Assembly (NCBI GenBank): GCA_963715635.1 | Contig: OY970261.1 | Span: 2,852,001-2,916,000, forward strand | Length of the DNA: 64,000 nucleotides | From: JAPKZH01 sp963715635 | GTDB taxonomy: Bacteria; Acidobacteriota; Aminicenantia; Aminicenantales; UBA4085 | Reading direction: 5' to 3' | In this document: piece after piece, positions 55,184 through 63,344 of the stretch | Layout: each line of letters opens with the position of its first letter | Position numbering within the stretch: position 1 is the stretch's first letter | Program-made: the position numbers and the translations under genes | The notes under the pieces: generated by a model | Seen by the model: only the letters and a program-made list of their open reading frames with translations | Told to the model about the DNA's origin: nothing | The model's database searches: none

Positions 55184-56074
55184 TTACTCCTGGCGATCCT
55201 TCTGTTCAGGCAAGCCGCAAATTCTCAGCCAGATATGTTTGATTTCACGGGTCAGTGAATTATTCACGTATGCGGTGACTGGCATTCCCTGACTTACGGC
55301 TTTGGTGACGACTTCATCGAAGGGGATTTTTCCGAGAACAGGTATGGAGCGCTCCTCGCACCATTTTTCGATGCGGCAGGAGTGGGCGAGGTTAATATCA
55401 TATTTATTGATACAGACCGCAGTCTCTATTCTGAAATGCTCAGCAACCCCAATAACTCGCTCCATGTCGTGGATTCCGGAAAGAGTCGGCTCCGTCACGA
55501 TAAGGGCGATGTCAGACCCAGAAAGAGAAGCGATCACCGGGCAACCAGTGCCCGGCGGCCCATCGATAATGACGAGATCGAGGGCCTCTTTCTCGGCGAT
55601 TTCATTAGCCTTTTTCCTGATTTCTGCCACAAACTTCCCCGAATTTTCTTCTCCGATACCTAGCCGGGCATGGACAAAAGGTCCATATTTGGTCCGGGAA
55701 ACATACCATTTTCCCGAAACTCTCTTTTCCATTGCGATGGATTTGGTCGGACAGATGTATGAACAAACGCCACATCCCTCGCAGGATATCGGGTCTATGG
55801 AGATCTTTCCATCTTCTTCTTCGGAGATGGCTGAAAAGCGGCAGACATCCAAACAATTCCAGCATCCAGTGCACTTATCGGGATCAACACGGGCCTTTTT
55901 CCCTCCGGAGAATGAGTGTTCTTCCTGGATTTCAGGATGAAGTAGAAGATAAAGGTTAGCGGCGTCCACATCACAGTCGACCATGACTTTTTTTCGAGCC
56001 AGAGTGGCAAAGCAAGCCGAAAGCACGGTTTTGCCGGTCCCGCCCTTGCCGCTGATAATAACGAGTTGTTTCAT
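55184..56074 (-). CDS. MinD-type ATPase with inserted ferredoxin domain (1)
   Basis: P-loop NTPase of 296 residues in the Mrp/MinD family. The deviant Walker A is SGKGGTGKT (8-16). A two-cluster ferredoxin insert follows (CTGCWNCLDVC and CEGCGVCSYICP, about residues 68-112). IIDGPPGTGCPV is the Walker B and switch region. Such proteins occur next to NifX-type and Mrp proteins in anaerobes and are suggested to help iron-sulfur or metallocluster assembly; the function is unproven. Its start overlaps the stop of the next ATPase gene by four bases. It is the last gene of the long minus-strand run. Confidence 0.88.
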   Translation of the reverse strand: MKQLVIISGKGGTGKTVLSACFATLARKKVMVDCDVDAANLYLLLHPEIQEEHSFSGGKKARVDPDKCTGCWNCLDVCRFSAISEEEDGKISIDPISCEGCGVCSYICPTKSIAMEKRVSGKWYVSRTKYGPFVHARLGIGEENSGKFVAEIRKKANEIAEKEALDLVIIDGPPGTGCPVIASLSGSDIALIVTEPTLSGIHDMERVIGVAEHFRIETAVCINKYDINLAHSCRIEKWCEERSIPVLGKIPFDEVVTKAVSQGMPVTAYVNNSLTREIKHIWLRICGLPEQKDRQE

Positions 56075-56913
56075 CCTGCAGTCTTCTCAATCCTCTCGAA
56101 AATCTCAAAAAATTCTTGACGGTAAGCGGGAATGGCTTCGACCACCGGTATCCCTTCGGAGTACGCTGCGGCGATTTTTCGGTCAAAAGGAATGGTCATA
56201 AGAATCGCAATATTCTCTTTCAGGCAGTAGGCTTCCACATCTCGGTCGCCGAGGCCTGTTCGATTGATGATGACGCCAAGGGGAATTTTGAGTTGCCGCA
56301 CAGTCTCCACAGCCAATCTAAGGTCATGGAGCCCGAACGGAGTGGGCTCTGTCACCAGAAGGCAGAAATCGCTCCCTTTTATCGCTTCAATCACCGGGCA
56401 AGACGTTCCGGGTGGGACGTCAATGATGACCGTTCGCTCTGTGTTTATGGATTTTTTTACAGCTCTGATAAGCGGCGGAGACATCGGCTGACCGATATCG
56501 AGCTTTCCATGGACGAACTGGAGGTTGCCCGCTGCGCCAGACTCCAGAACGCCGATTTTTTTCCCCACCTCTTTTATAGCCTTCTCGGGGCAGAGGAGGC
56601 TGCACCCGCCACAGCCATGGCAGAGCTCGGAAAAAACAAGGACTGTATTCTTGATAACAGCGATGGCATTGTAGGCGCAAACTTCCGCACATTTACCGCA
56701 GAACGTACACTTGGCTTCATCGACCTCTGGAACAGGGATAAAAACAGGAATGGTCCTGTCGATTGACGGATTGATAAAGAGATGAGCATTAGGTTCTTCG
56801 ACATCGCAGTCAAGAATTTGCACGGGGCGCTTTCTCGCAAGAGAAAGAGCCAGGCTCACAGCGACGGTCGTCTTCCCCGTTCCTCCTTTACCACTGGCTA
56901 CGGAGATAATCAT
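56071..56913 (-). CDS. MinD-type ATPase with inserted ferredoxin domain (2)
   Basis: Paralog of the downstream ATPase, 280 residues: ASGKGGTGKTTVAVSLAL (Walker A), cluster motifs CTFCGKCAEVC and CHGCGGCSLLCP, and IIDVPPGTSCPV. Similar paired MinD genes probably form a heterodimer, with the clusters at their interface. Its start overlaps the stop of the metallo-hydrolase gene by four bases, and its stop overlaps the start of the first ATPase gene, so the three are translationally coupled. Confidence 0.88.
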   Translation of the reverse strand: MIISVASGKGGTGKTTVAVSLALSLARKRPVQILDCDVEEPNAHLFINPSIDRTIPVFIPVPEVDEAKCTFCGKCAEVCAYNAIAVIKNTVLVFSELCHGCGGCSLLCPEKAIKEVGKKIGVLESGAAGNLQFVHGKLDIGQPMSPPLIRAVKKSINTERTVIIDVPPGTSCPVIEAIKGSDFCLLVTEPTPFGLHDLRLAVETVRQLKIPLGVIINRTGLGDRDVEAYCLKENIAILMTIPFDRKIAAAYSEGIPVVEAIPAYRQEFFEIFERIEKTAG

Positions 56914-57695
56914 TGAATCTGAATCCTTCTGCCCACGCCAATCCGGACAAAATCTTTCCCGTACTCCTCTTCGAACAATTTCCAGGCTTCATCGCCCGAG
57001 CAATGGCAGGATCCGACTTTTTTTACTCCTGCGTCCCTGAAGTGGGCGATAATTTCTCTTATTTCCTTCTTAGGAAATCCCGCCAGATGAAAACCGCCCA
57101 AAGCCAGGTGGATATCTTTGGCCATGAGCACTTTAACTCTGTCGATGATGTTGACGATTCTTGGATGGGCACATCCCGTCATCAGGATGAGTCCTTGCGG
57201 CGATTCCAGGACGAGAGACTGTTCTTTTATCCACCCTTGGATGACGCCTGTTGTGTAGGCGCCATCGCAAATTTTTCGAAAGCCATTGACTTCTACAAGA
57301 CGGCCTCCGTTTTTTTTGACCTTTTCTTTGAAAGATGAAGCAAAAAAGTAAGGCACCCAAACCTCAATTCCAGGCTTCTCTTTAAGAAGGCCCTCCAGCC
57401 CGCCCGTATGGTCTTTGTGTTCGTGGGAAAGGACAACAACCTCCACAGAACGAGCGTCGATCTCCAATTTTTTCATATTGGAGAGGAGTATCTGACTGTC
57501 TTTTCCTGTATCAAAGAGCAGGGTTTTGCTTAAACCACTGATGAAGCAAGAAAAGCCCCAATCTGTCCGGAGATTTTTATCGTAAGGATTGTTGTCATAG
57601 ACGATAGTGATCTCTAAAGGTTTGAGGAAATTCATAGACGCGACTCCGATGGCTGATGAAATAAAAATTATTATATAAATCATCGGCTTTTTCAT
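56910..57695 (-). CDS. Metallo-beta-lactamase-fold hydrolase, exported or anchored
   Basis: A 261-residue MBL-fold protein of the 7,8-dihydropterin-6-methyl-4-(beta-D-ribofuranosyl)-aminobenzene-phosphate synthase-like branch. The metal motif is LSHEHKDHTGG, with later ligands in MTGCAHPRIVN and the C-terminal SCHCSGDEAW. Residues 1-20 are hydrophobic (MIYIIIFISSAIGVASMNFL) and may be a signal or anchor, but this branch is usually cytoplasmic, so an internal start at residue 21 is possible. It is the first gene of the coupled MBL-MinD-MinD set and 41 bp after the gamma-lyase stop. Confidence 0.85.
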   Translation of the reverse strand: MKKPMIYIIIFISSAIGVASMNFLKPLEITIVYDNNPYDKNLRTDWGFSCFISGLSKTLLFDTGKDSQILLSNMKKLEIDARSVEVVVLSHEHKDHTGGLEGLLKEKPGIEVWVPYFFASSFKEKVKKNGGRLVEVNGFRKICDGAYTTGVIQGWIKEQSLVLESPQGLILMTGCAHPRIVNIIDRVKVLMAKDIHLALGGFHLAGFPKKEIREIIAHFRDAGVKKVGSCHCSGDEAWKLFEEEYGKDFVRIGVGRRIQIQ

Positions 57696-57736
57696 GAGTT
57701 TTTACCTCACCTCGGCTAAAATTCAATCCGGGCGTG

Positions 57737-58927
57737 TCAGTCTGCTTGCGCCAATGCCTGCTCAAGATCATCTCTTAGGTCTTCAAAGCCTTCGCACCCG
57801 ACGGAAAGCCGGATGAGGTCATCAGTAATTCCTGCCTTTTCCCTTTCTTCTCTGGAAACGCCAGCATGGGTCATACTGGCTGGATGTTGGATGAGGCTTT
57901 CGATCCCGCCCAATGAGACAGCCAGAGTGCAGAGCTTGACAGAGTTGATCATTCGCCGGCCGGCTTCAAAACCGCCTTTTAAGCCGAAGCAAAGCATGGA
58001 GCCGAAACCCGTCATCTGACGCTTGGCCAGAGCATGCTGAGGATGGCTTTCGAGTCCGGGATAATTGACCCATTTGACCTTGGGATGGCTCTCCAGATAG
58101 CGAGCCAATTTCACGGCATTCTCCTGGCTTTTCTCCATCCGTAAAGCCAGGCTCTTGACACCGCGCAATACAAGCCAGGCCTGGTGAGGATCCATCGTTC
58201 CACCCATCAACGTCAGCACCTTGTGAAGTTGCCGATGATGGTTTTCATCTTTGCTGACGATCATCCCACCCACGACATCGCTATGGCCGTTGAGGAATTT
58301 GGTCAGGCTGTGGACGACGATATCCGCTTGCAGGTCCAAAGGTTTTTGAATAATCGGGCTGGAAAAGGTGTTGTCGACGACGAGGAGGAGTTTCTTTTTT
58401 TTGGCCAGCCGGGCACACGCTTTGATATCTGTGAGAATCATGGTTGGGTTAGCTGGGGTTTCTATAAAGAGCAATTTTGTGTTCGGCCTGACGTGTTTTT
58501 CGATGTTTCTTATGTCGGAGGTATCCACGAAGTCGACTTCCACACCGAACCTTGAAAACTCATTCTCCAAGACCGTGCGTGAAGGGCCATAGACTGCCGC
58601 TGTGCTGATGAGATGGGATTTCTTATCAAGGAAGGTCATGTAGATCGTCGTGATAGCGGCCATCCCGGAGGCGGTGGCCAAGCCCCCGCAGCCGTTTTCG
58701 AGATGGGCCACGCAATCTTCCAGGGCTTTTGTGGTCGGGTTGCCAATGCGCGTATAGATATATCCTTTTTCTCTCTCTGCGAAAAGGGCAGCTCCCTGTT
58801 CCGCGCTCTTAAAGGCAAAAGTGGAAGACTGATAGATAGGAACCGAAACGCCGCCAAAAGCAGGGTCGGGCTCTTGCCCGGCATGGATGACACTGGTGAA
58901 CGAGCTTTTGAATTTTGCGTCTTTCAA
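57737..58927 (-). CDS. Cystathionine/methionine gamma-lyase family PLP enzyme
   Basis: A 396-residue fold-type-I enzyme. The PLP lysine is Lys210 in HSLTKFLNGHSD, with YTRIGNPTT, SGMAAI and SLGGIESLIQHPASMTH conserved. The cysteine that helps mark methionine gamma-lyases (VYGCT) is Pro here (VYGPS). It could therefore be cystathionine gamma-lyase or synthase, or a lyase releasing sulfide from cysteine or homocysteine. Sulfide release next to cluster-assembly ATPases would make sense, but that is inference. CCAGGAGGAAAAG precedes the ATG. Confidence 0.88.
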   Translation of the reverse strand: MKDAKFKSSFTSVIHAGQEPDPAFGGVSVPIYQSSTFAFKSAEQGAALFAEREKGYIYTRIGNPTTKALEDCVAHLENGCGGLATASGMAAITTIYMTFLDKKSHLISTAAVYGPSRTVLENEFSRFGVEVDFVDTSDIRNIEKHVRPNTKLLFIETPANPTMILTDIKACARLAKKKKLLLVVDNTFSSPIIQKPLDLQADIVVHSLTKFLNGHSDVVGGMIVSKDENHHRQLHKVLTLMGGTMDPHQAWLVLRGVKSLALRMEKSQENAVKLARYLESHPKVKWVNYPGLESHPQHALAKRQMTGFGSMLCFGLKGGFEAGRRMINSVKLCTLAVSLGGIESLIQHPASMTHAGVSREEREKAGITDDLIRLSVGCEGFEDLRDDLEQALAQAD

Positions 58928-59034
58928 GACTTTTCCTCCTGGCTAAAAATTTATAATGAAGCGAAAATTATTTTCAGGCCTGTCCTTCATCCCTGACCGG
59001 GAATGATTCTTTATCGTCCGAATGGCTCGTCGGG

Positions 59035-59280
59035 CTAATCCCGGCGGCAAGTCCCGCCTGTGGAACAGGGAGGAGTCGAGCATCGCTCTTCCCGGCCGCA
59101 GCAGGTGGTCCCTGGAGGAGACGTCCTTCCACTCTTGACCGCGCCGGGCGTGGAAAAGACTTTTTTTAGATTCGCGCTTCCGCAATCGGAGCAGATAACA
59201 GTTGTGGTCTCATGAAGGGATCTGACGAAAATTTCGATGATCCTGCCGCACTTCAGACATTTGTATTCATAGATCGGCAT
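59035..59280 (-). CDS. FmdB-type zinc-ribbon protein
   Basis: An 81-residue protein starting MPIYEYKCLKCGRIIEIFVR, the FmdB zinc-ribbon, with the second pair in CSDCGSANLKKVF. The tail is cysteine-rich (TTCCGREERCSTPPCSTGG), giving four extra cysteines beyond the ribbon. FmdB was first linked to formamidase and amidase operons, and its role here is unknown. It lies 41 bp downstream of the CGGC gene in the run. Confidence 0.88.
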   Translation of the reverse strand: MPIYEYKCLKCGRIIEIFVRSLHETTTVICSDCGSANLKKVFSTPGAVKSGRTSPPGTTCCGREERCSTPPCSTGGTCRRD

Positions 59281-59321
59281 TATTCTCTTTCCCCTTGTCC
59301 GGGCATCTCAACCTCCTCTCA

Positions 59322-59765
59322 TTAATTATAAGATTCCATGAGATCCCTGTTTTCCCTCATCAGATCCCCGGCGAGCTCGTCCATCTTCATGTCTTTCCAG
59401 AAGGAAAGCTTATGGTGCGCTTCCAGATATTTTAAGGGAATCGGATGAGTCCCGATGACCACAGGCAGCCCATAATGGGTTTCGATAAATTCTTTGAACT
59501 GCCGGATGTGGGGGCAAGGTGGGTAGCCAACCACCAGCCCCGTTGCCAGGTGGATAACTTCAGCTCCGTTTCTCTTCATTTCAGCGGGCACATATTCGAT
59601 ATTCCCTCCCGGGCAGTCCCCGCAGTAAGAGTAGCCGACAATTTCGACCGGCTCGTCCTTGGGGTATCTCGAAAATCCCCCCACCCTTTCTCTGAGAGCG
59701 CGGAAGCATTTGCCTCCGCCGCACTCTTTATACCTTCCGCAGATGATGATTCCGATTCTTTTCAT
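59322..59765 (-). CDS. CGGC-domain protein
   Basis: A 147-residue CGGC-domain protein (IIICGRYKECGGGKCFRAL, then YSYCGDCPGGNIEY and GYPPCPHIRQF). It has eight or so cysteines, probably ligating metal or a cluster; the function is unknown. The domain occurs in strictly anaerobic bacteria and archaea, often near Mrp and NifX proteins as here. It starts five bases after the Mrp stop. Confidence 0.9.
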   Translation of the reverse strand: MKRIGIIICGRYKECGGGKCFRALRERVGGFSRYPKDEPVEIVGYSYCGDCPGGNIEYVPAEMKRNGAEVIHLATGLVVGYPPCPHIRQFKEFIETHYGLPVVIGTHPIPLKYLEAHHKLSFWKDMKMDELAGDLMRENRDLMESYN

Positions 59766-59770
59766 GGTGG

Positions 59771-60589
59771 TTAAGACTCCTTTTTTGGCGGAGTCGCATC
59801 CGCGATGATTTTGTCCACAATTTTCATAAAGGCCAAACTGGCTTCTGAACCAGGGAGGCTGGAGACAAAAGGCTTGCCGTCGTCTCCAGAAGTTACAATC
59901 CGGGGATCGAGCGGGATTTTACCCAGGAAGGGGACTCCCATCTCCAGGGCCACCCTTAATCCGCCGCCTTCTTTAAAAAGATCAATCTTCTTACCGCAGT
60001 GAGGACAGATGAGGCCGCTCATGTTTTCTATGATCCCGTAGATTTTCAAGTTAAGCTTCCGGGCAAAAACAACCGCTTTCCGTGAATCCATGAGCGAGAC
60101 TTCCTGGGGGGTGGTGACGATAATGGCCCCTGTGGCGGGAATGAGCTGCGCTACAGAAAGGGGTTCATCGCCCGTTCCGGGAGGAGAGTCGACGACCAGC
60201 CAGTCAAGCTCCCCCCATTCCACATCGCTTAAAAACTGCTGGATGATCTTCATCTTCATCGGGCCCCTCCAGATAACGGGAAGGTCCGGGTCTTCAAGAA
60301 GAAAGGCCATGGAGACGAGCTTGAGATTGCCGTTGACCTCCACGGCTTTTATCCTCTGCGGGGCAATGTCAAGCCTTTTTTCCTCGACGCCCAGCATTTT
60401 AGGCAAGTTTGGGCCGTGGATGTCCACATCCAGCAGCCCCACCTTAAAATTCTTCATCGCCAGAGCAAGTGCCAGGTTGGCGGCCACCGTGCTCTTCCCC
60501 ACTCCGCCCTTTCCGCTGAAAACGAGAAGCCGATTCTTGATTTTGGCCAAAACCTGGGAGAGCCTTATGTCTTCTTCTTTAGCGGCCAT
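59771..60589 (-). CDS. Mrp/NBP35-type iron-sulfur carrier ATPase
   Basis: A 272-residue Mrp-family P-loop ATPase that carries and transfers [4Fe-4S] clusters. Walker A is SGKGGVGKS (about 25-33), DVDIHGPNLP follows, and VVDSPPGTGDEP is the switch. The cluster-binding CPHC motif is in GLICPHCGKKI near residue 195. No MIP18 (DUF59) domain is fused at the N-terminus, unlike ApbC/Mrp of many bacteria. It lies in the middle of the Fur-headed run. Confidence 0.92.
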   Translation of the reverse strand: MAAKEEDIRLSQVLAKIKNRLLVFSGKGGVGKSTVAANLALALAMKNFKVGLLDVDIHGPNLPKMLGVEEKRLDIAPQRIKAVEVNGNLKLVSMAFLLEDPDLPVIWRGPMKMKIIQQFLSDVEWGELDWLVVDSPPGTGDEPLSVAQLIPATGAIIVTTPQEVSLMDSRKAVVFARKLNLKIYGIIENMSGLICPHCGKKIDLFKEGGGLRVALEMGVPFLGKIPLDPRIVTSGDDGKPFVSSLPGSEASLAFMKIVDKIIADATPPKKES

Positions 60590-60598
60590 CCATGCACC

Positions 60599-61306
60599 TC
60601 AGTCAGATCGATATTTGAGAAGGACGTCTCTGATCTTTCCCCGCGCTCCAGTAATGACCTTGATCCCTGAAGCCTGAAGAGCGTTGAGAGCGTTAGGCCC
60701 GCAATCTCCGGTGATGACTGTCCCGACGTTTTTACTCGAAATAAGCTGGGCGGTTCGGATTCCTGCCCCCTGGGTTTCTTCCGCAGCGGGGTTTTCTAGT
60801 GCTTCAAATTTTAGAGTCCTGGGGTCGGCGATTAAAAAATAGCGCGCTCTCCCGAATCTTGGGTCGATTTCCGCTTCCAGGTCCTTTCCGGCTGCACTGA
60901 AGCAGAGCTTTTGACCTGACTGGATGGGACTCTCTTCCTCACAGTGTTGATGGCCCAGCCCCTGCTCCCCGCCGTGTCCGTGATTACATAAGTCCTGCCC
61001 TGCCTCGAGTTCGTTTTTTAAAAATTTTCCTATGATGTCATCGATCTGGCCCTGAACTCCAGTAATCGTCTCGATATTATTCTGAGCAAAAAGGTCTTGA
61101 GCCCGAGGGCCCATTCCGCCGGCGATAATGCAATGGACTTCCCTTTCTGCCAAATAGCCGGGAAGAAAACCAGGCTGATGGCCCGGGTTAGGGATTTCCT
61201 CTCTACCGATGATTTTTCCTTCTCTGATTTCAACGATGGTGTAGGAAGGACACCGGCCGAAATGAGACGAGACGAATCCGTTCTCTGTTGAAATGGCGAC
61301 TTTCAT
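60599..61306 (-). CDS. Double NifX-family (nitrogenase cofactor-binding-like) protein
   Basis: A 235-residue protein with two NifB/NifX-type domains: residues 1-100 (HFGRCPSYTIVEI; IIAGGMGPRAQDLF) and 132-235 (IDPRFGRARYFLI; ITGDCGPNALNALQASGIKV). Between them is a Cys/His-rich linker (CNHGHGGEQGLGHQHCEEE) with one Cys and several His ligands that may bind a metal. NifX-family proteins carry FeMo-cofactor precursors in nitrogen fixers. Here there are no nif genes, so the domain probably binds other metalloclusters. The run's order suggests hand-over to Mrp. Confidence 0.88.
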   Translation of the reverse strand: MKVAISTENGFVSSHFGRCPSYTIVEIREGKIIGREEIPNPGHQPGFLPGYLAEREVHCIIAGGMGPRAQDLFAQNNIETITGVQGQIDDIIGKFLKNELEAGQDLCNHGHGGEQGLGHQHCEEESPIQSGQKLCFSAAGKDLEAEIDPRFGRARYFLIADPRTLKFEALENPAAEETQGAGIRTAQLISSKNVGTVITGDCGPNALNALQASGIKVITGARGKIRDVLLKYRSD

Positions 61307-61362
61307 GAATTACTCCTCTCTTTGTTATTCCCACTGAAAAAGAGCTAATTTTCCCCTAAAAA

Positions 61363-62013
61363 TTACTTATTTTTCTTCTCGATCTCCTGGATTCTTTTTG
61401 AGATCAGGTCTATCTGCTGACGAAGAGCTGCAGACTGACGCTTCAATAGTTCGATCTCCCTAGGAGGAGAAAGCGGAGGATTATTTGTCTCAAAAGTGGG
61501 AGAAATTGGATTTTCAAACGGCACTTGATATCCCATTCTCCTTCCGGAGCCTCTTCCCCCGCTTTTGCCCATTCCCCGGCCCATACCGCTACCCATTCCC
61601 CTTCCCATTCCTCTGCCCATGCCGAAACCGGGCCCTATGGCTCCGCCTTCGCCCAAACCAAAATGAGAAGGGACATTGGGCTGAGCGATTGACTGGAATT
61701 TTCCCGCCTTATACTGCTCAACAGCTTCTTTAATGCTCCCCATAACCCCGACAATGACCTCGACTCCAGCCGCCTGGAGAGTTTGGAAGGCGTTTGGCCC
61801 ACAACTTCCTGTAAGGAGAGCCTTGGCCCCCTTGTTGGCGATAAGCTGGGCCGATTGGATGCCCGCTCCACTGGCAGAGGAAATATTGGGATTTTCCACC
61901 GCTTCAAATTCCATGGTTTCGGTGTCAATAAAAAGGAAATAAGGGCATCTTCCAAACCTCGGGTCAACGGAAGCGCCGAAATCTGAGTTGGAGGCAGAAA
62001 TTGCGATTTTCAT
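61363..62013 (-). CDS. NifX-family protein with Gly/Met-rich DUF5320-like tail
   Basis: A 216-residue protein. Residues 1-105 are a NifX-type domain (SVDPRFGRCPYFLFID; LLTGSCGPNAFQTLQAAGVE). Residues 128-165 are a glycine, methionine and arginine repeat (GMGRGMGRGMGSGMGRGMGK), and the end is a short coiled coil (LLKRQSAALRQQIDLISKRI) of DUF5320 type. Methionine-rich repeats can bind copper(I), but this is speculation. It starts so that its ATG overlaps the preceding DUF5320 stop by four bases. Confidence 0.87.
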   Translation of the reverse strand: MKIAISASNSDFGASVDPRFGRCPYFLFIDTETMEFEAVENPNISSASGAGIQSAQLIANKGAKALLTGSCGPNAFQTLQAAGVEVIVGVMGSIKEAVEQYKAGKFQSIAQPNVPSHFGLGEGGAIGPGFGMGRGMGRGMGSGMGRGMGKSGGRGSGRRMGYQVPFENPISPTFETNNPPLSPPREIELLKRQSAALRQQIDLISKRIQEIEKKNK

Positions 62014-62366
62014 CCGTTTTCTCCTTCGAGTTCTTTGATGCGCTTTTCGATCGCTGCGAGTTCATCCTCGGTCCTCTCTGCCTCTGCTTTGAGAAATTCG
62101 ATCTCTTTTTCAGGCGTTATATCCGCCGCTCCCCAGGGGTCGTAAGGCGTAGGGTAGCCAGGCATAGGAAAGCCAGGCATCGGGGCGAATGGAAGCATGC
62201 CCCGTTGCCAGGCAAAATTCATCTGGGGCGTCGGCCATGTCCCATGGAGAAGGTATTGGGCACAGGGGCCAAGGCCGGACGGGCTTCTGCCCACCCAGCC
62301 AGGGGAAAACCCGAATCTCATCCAGCCGGGCAATCCGGTAAGCTGATACATCCTTCTATGTCTCAT
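62010..62366 (-). CDS. DUF5320-type protein (1)
   Basis: A 118-residue protein of low-complexity N-terminal part rich in Gly, Pro, Met and Trp (GWMRFGFSPGWVGRSPSG; FPMPGYPTPYDPWG) and a C-terminal coiled coil (KEIEFLKAEAERTEDELAAI). DUF5320 proteins accompany NifX-type genes in anaerobes and have no known role. It overlaps both neighbours by four bases and is translationally coupled to them. Confidence 0.82.
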   Translation of the reverse strand: MRHRRMYQLTGLPGWMRFGFSPGWVGRSPSGLGPCAQYLLHGTWPTPQMNFAWQRGMLPFAPMPGFPMPGYPTPYDPWGAADITPEKEIEFLKAEAERTEDELAAIEKRIKELEGENG

Positions 62367-62731
62367 TTTGACTCCTTTTTTTGTTTTTTGAGCTCATCGA
62401 GCCTTTTTTGGATCTGGCCGAGTTGATCCTCCAGGATTTTAGCCTGCTCTTCAAGGAAGACGACTTCTTCATCCTGAGTGAAAGGCGGATAGGTAGACGG
62501 AGCAACCGAAGGATAAGGGTATCCCCAACACCGACCATAACCGGCCCGCCGGAGGCCGCGGCCCTTGCCAAATCCCAGGCCTCTGCCAAAGCCCCGGCCC
62601 AATCCGCGGCCGAAAAGGAAGCCTGCGGAAGGATTCATAAATCCTGGATAAGGGTAACCGGAACAATATCCCAGGCCACGGCCGCTTCTCGGGCTTAGTC
62701 CCCAGGGACCTGTTCTATCTCCCATTGGCAT
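62363..62731 (-). CDS. DUF5320-type protein (2)
   Basis: A 122-residue relative of the gene downstream. It starts MPMGDRTGPWG, has a Gly/Arg/Phe-rich middle (GRGLGRGFGRGLGFGKGRGL), a YPYPSVAP segment and a C-terminal coiled coil (EEQAKILEDQLGQIQKRLDE). It starts 18 bp after the Fur stop, after AAAGGAGGTACC, a strong ribosome site, and overlaps the next gene by four bases. Confidence 0.82.
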   Translation of the reverse strand: MPMGDRTGPWGLSPRSGRGLGYCSGYPYPGFMNPSAGFLFGRGLGRGFGRGLGFGKGRGLRRAGYGRCWGYPYPSVAPSTYPPFTQDEEVVFLEEQAKILEDQLGQIQKRLDELKKQKKESK

Positions 62732-62749
62732 TTTTTGGTACCTCCTTTT

Positions 62750-63208
62750 TTAGAGATTTTTTGATTGACAGTTCTCACATAACCCTAGAAATTCAATGTT
62801 ATGGTCCTTAATGACAAAATTGTATCTTTCAGCCAGGGCTTCTTCTGTTTTTTTCACCAGTTCCAGCTCTTCTTGCACAAAGTCACGGTAATTGATGATT
62901 TTGCCGCACCGGGTGCAGATGAGATGATGGTGGTGGTCTTTCTTGGAGTCCCCCTTGAGTTCATACCTGTTCTGGCCGTCACCGATGCTGACTCGGGTGA
63001 TGATGCCCGTTCTGGCCAAAAGGTCAAGCGTCCGGTAAACAGTGGTCAGGCCGATCCCGGGATACATCTTGTAGAGGGATCCGTAAATTTCCTTGGCGCT
63101 AAGGTGTTTGTCGGTTTGGCTCAGAAGGCCCAGGATGACGTCCCGGGGCACGGTCCAGCGGGCCACATGTCCGCACATCCGGTGCTGCCATTTATACGGG
63201 CCTGGCAT
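62750..63208 (-). CDS. Fur-family metal-responsive repressor
   Basis: A 152-residue Fur/PerR-family regulator. The winged helix covers about 20-85 (SAKEIYGSLYKMYPGIGLTT; VYRTLDLLARTGIITR). The dimer domain has the structural zinc pairs CTRC and CENC, and DHHHHLIC for the regulatory site. Before the fold is an N-terminal extension with HRMCGH (9-14), which is unusual and could bind metal. CGAGGAGGTTCG precedes the ATG. A Fur box overlaps its predicted start site, so it probably represses itself and the operon below. Distinguishing Fur from PerR or Zur is not possible here. Confidence 0.9.
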   Translation of the reverse strand: MPGPYKWQHRMCGHVARWTVPRDVILGLLSQTDKHLSAKEIYGSLYKMYPGIGLTTVYRTLDLLARTGIITRVSIGDGQNRYELKGDSKKDHHHHLICTRCGKIINYRDFVQEELELVKKTEEALAERYNFVIKDHNIEFLGLCENCQSKNL

Positions 63209-63224
63209 CGAACCTCCTCGAATT

Positions 63225-63243
63225 GATAATGATAATCATTTTC
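63225..63243 (-). promoter_or_regulatory. Near-consensus Fur box
   Basis: The plus strand reads GATAATGATAATCATTTTC, 18 of 19 matches to the classical E. coli consensus GATAATGATAATCATTATC. It lies 17 bp before the Fur start and about 6 bp after the predicted -10, so bound Fur would cover the transcription start. It controls Fur and probably the whole minus-strand run. Confidence 0.9.
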
Positions 63244-63249
63244 AATAAT

Positions 63250-63278
63250 ATGATAAGGCGTTTTTTTCTCTTTGTCAA
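63250..63278 (-). promoter_or_regulatory. Predicted sigma-70 promoter of the fur operon
   Basis: On the minus strand TTGACA (63273-63278), 17 bp, then TATCAT (63250-63255). The -35 is perfect and the -10 matches five of six bases. The Fur box starts directly downstream. Confidence 0.75.
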
Positions 63279-63344
63279 GTTCCCAACGAAAATTTTTTTC
63301 GCCCTTGAGTTTGCTCCCATGCCGACCCTTCGCATCTCCTGAGC

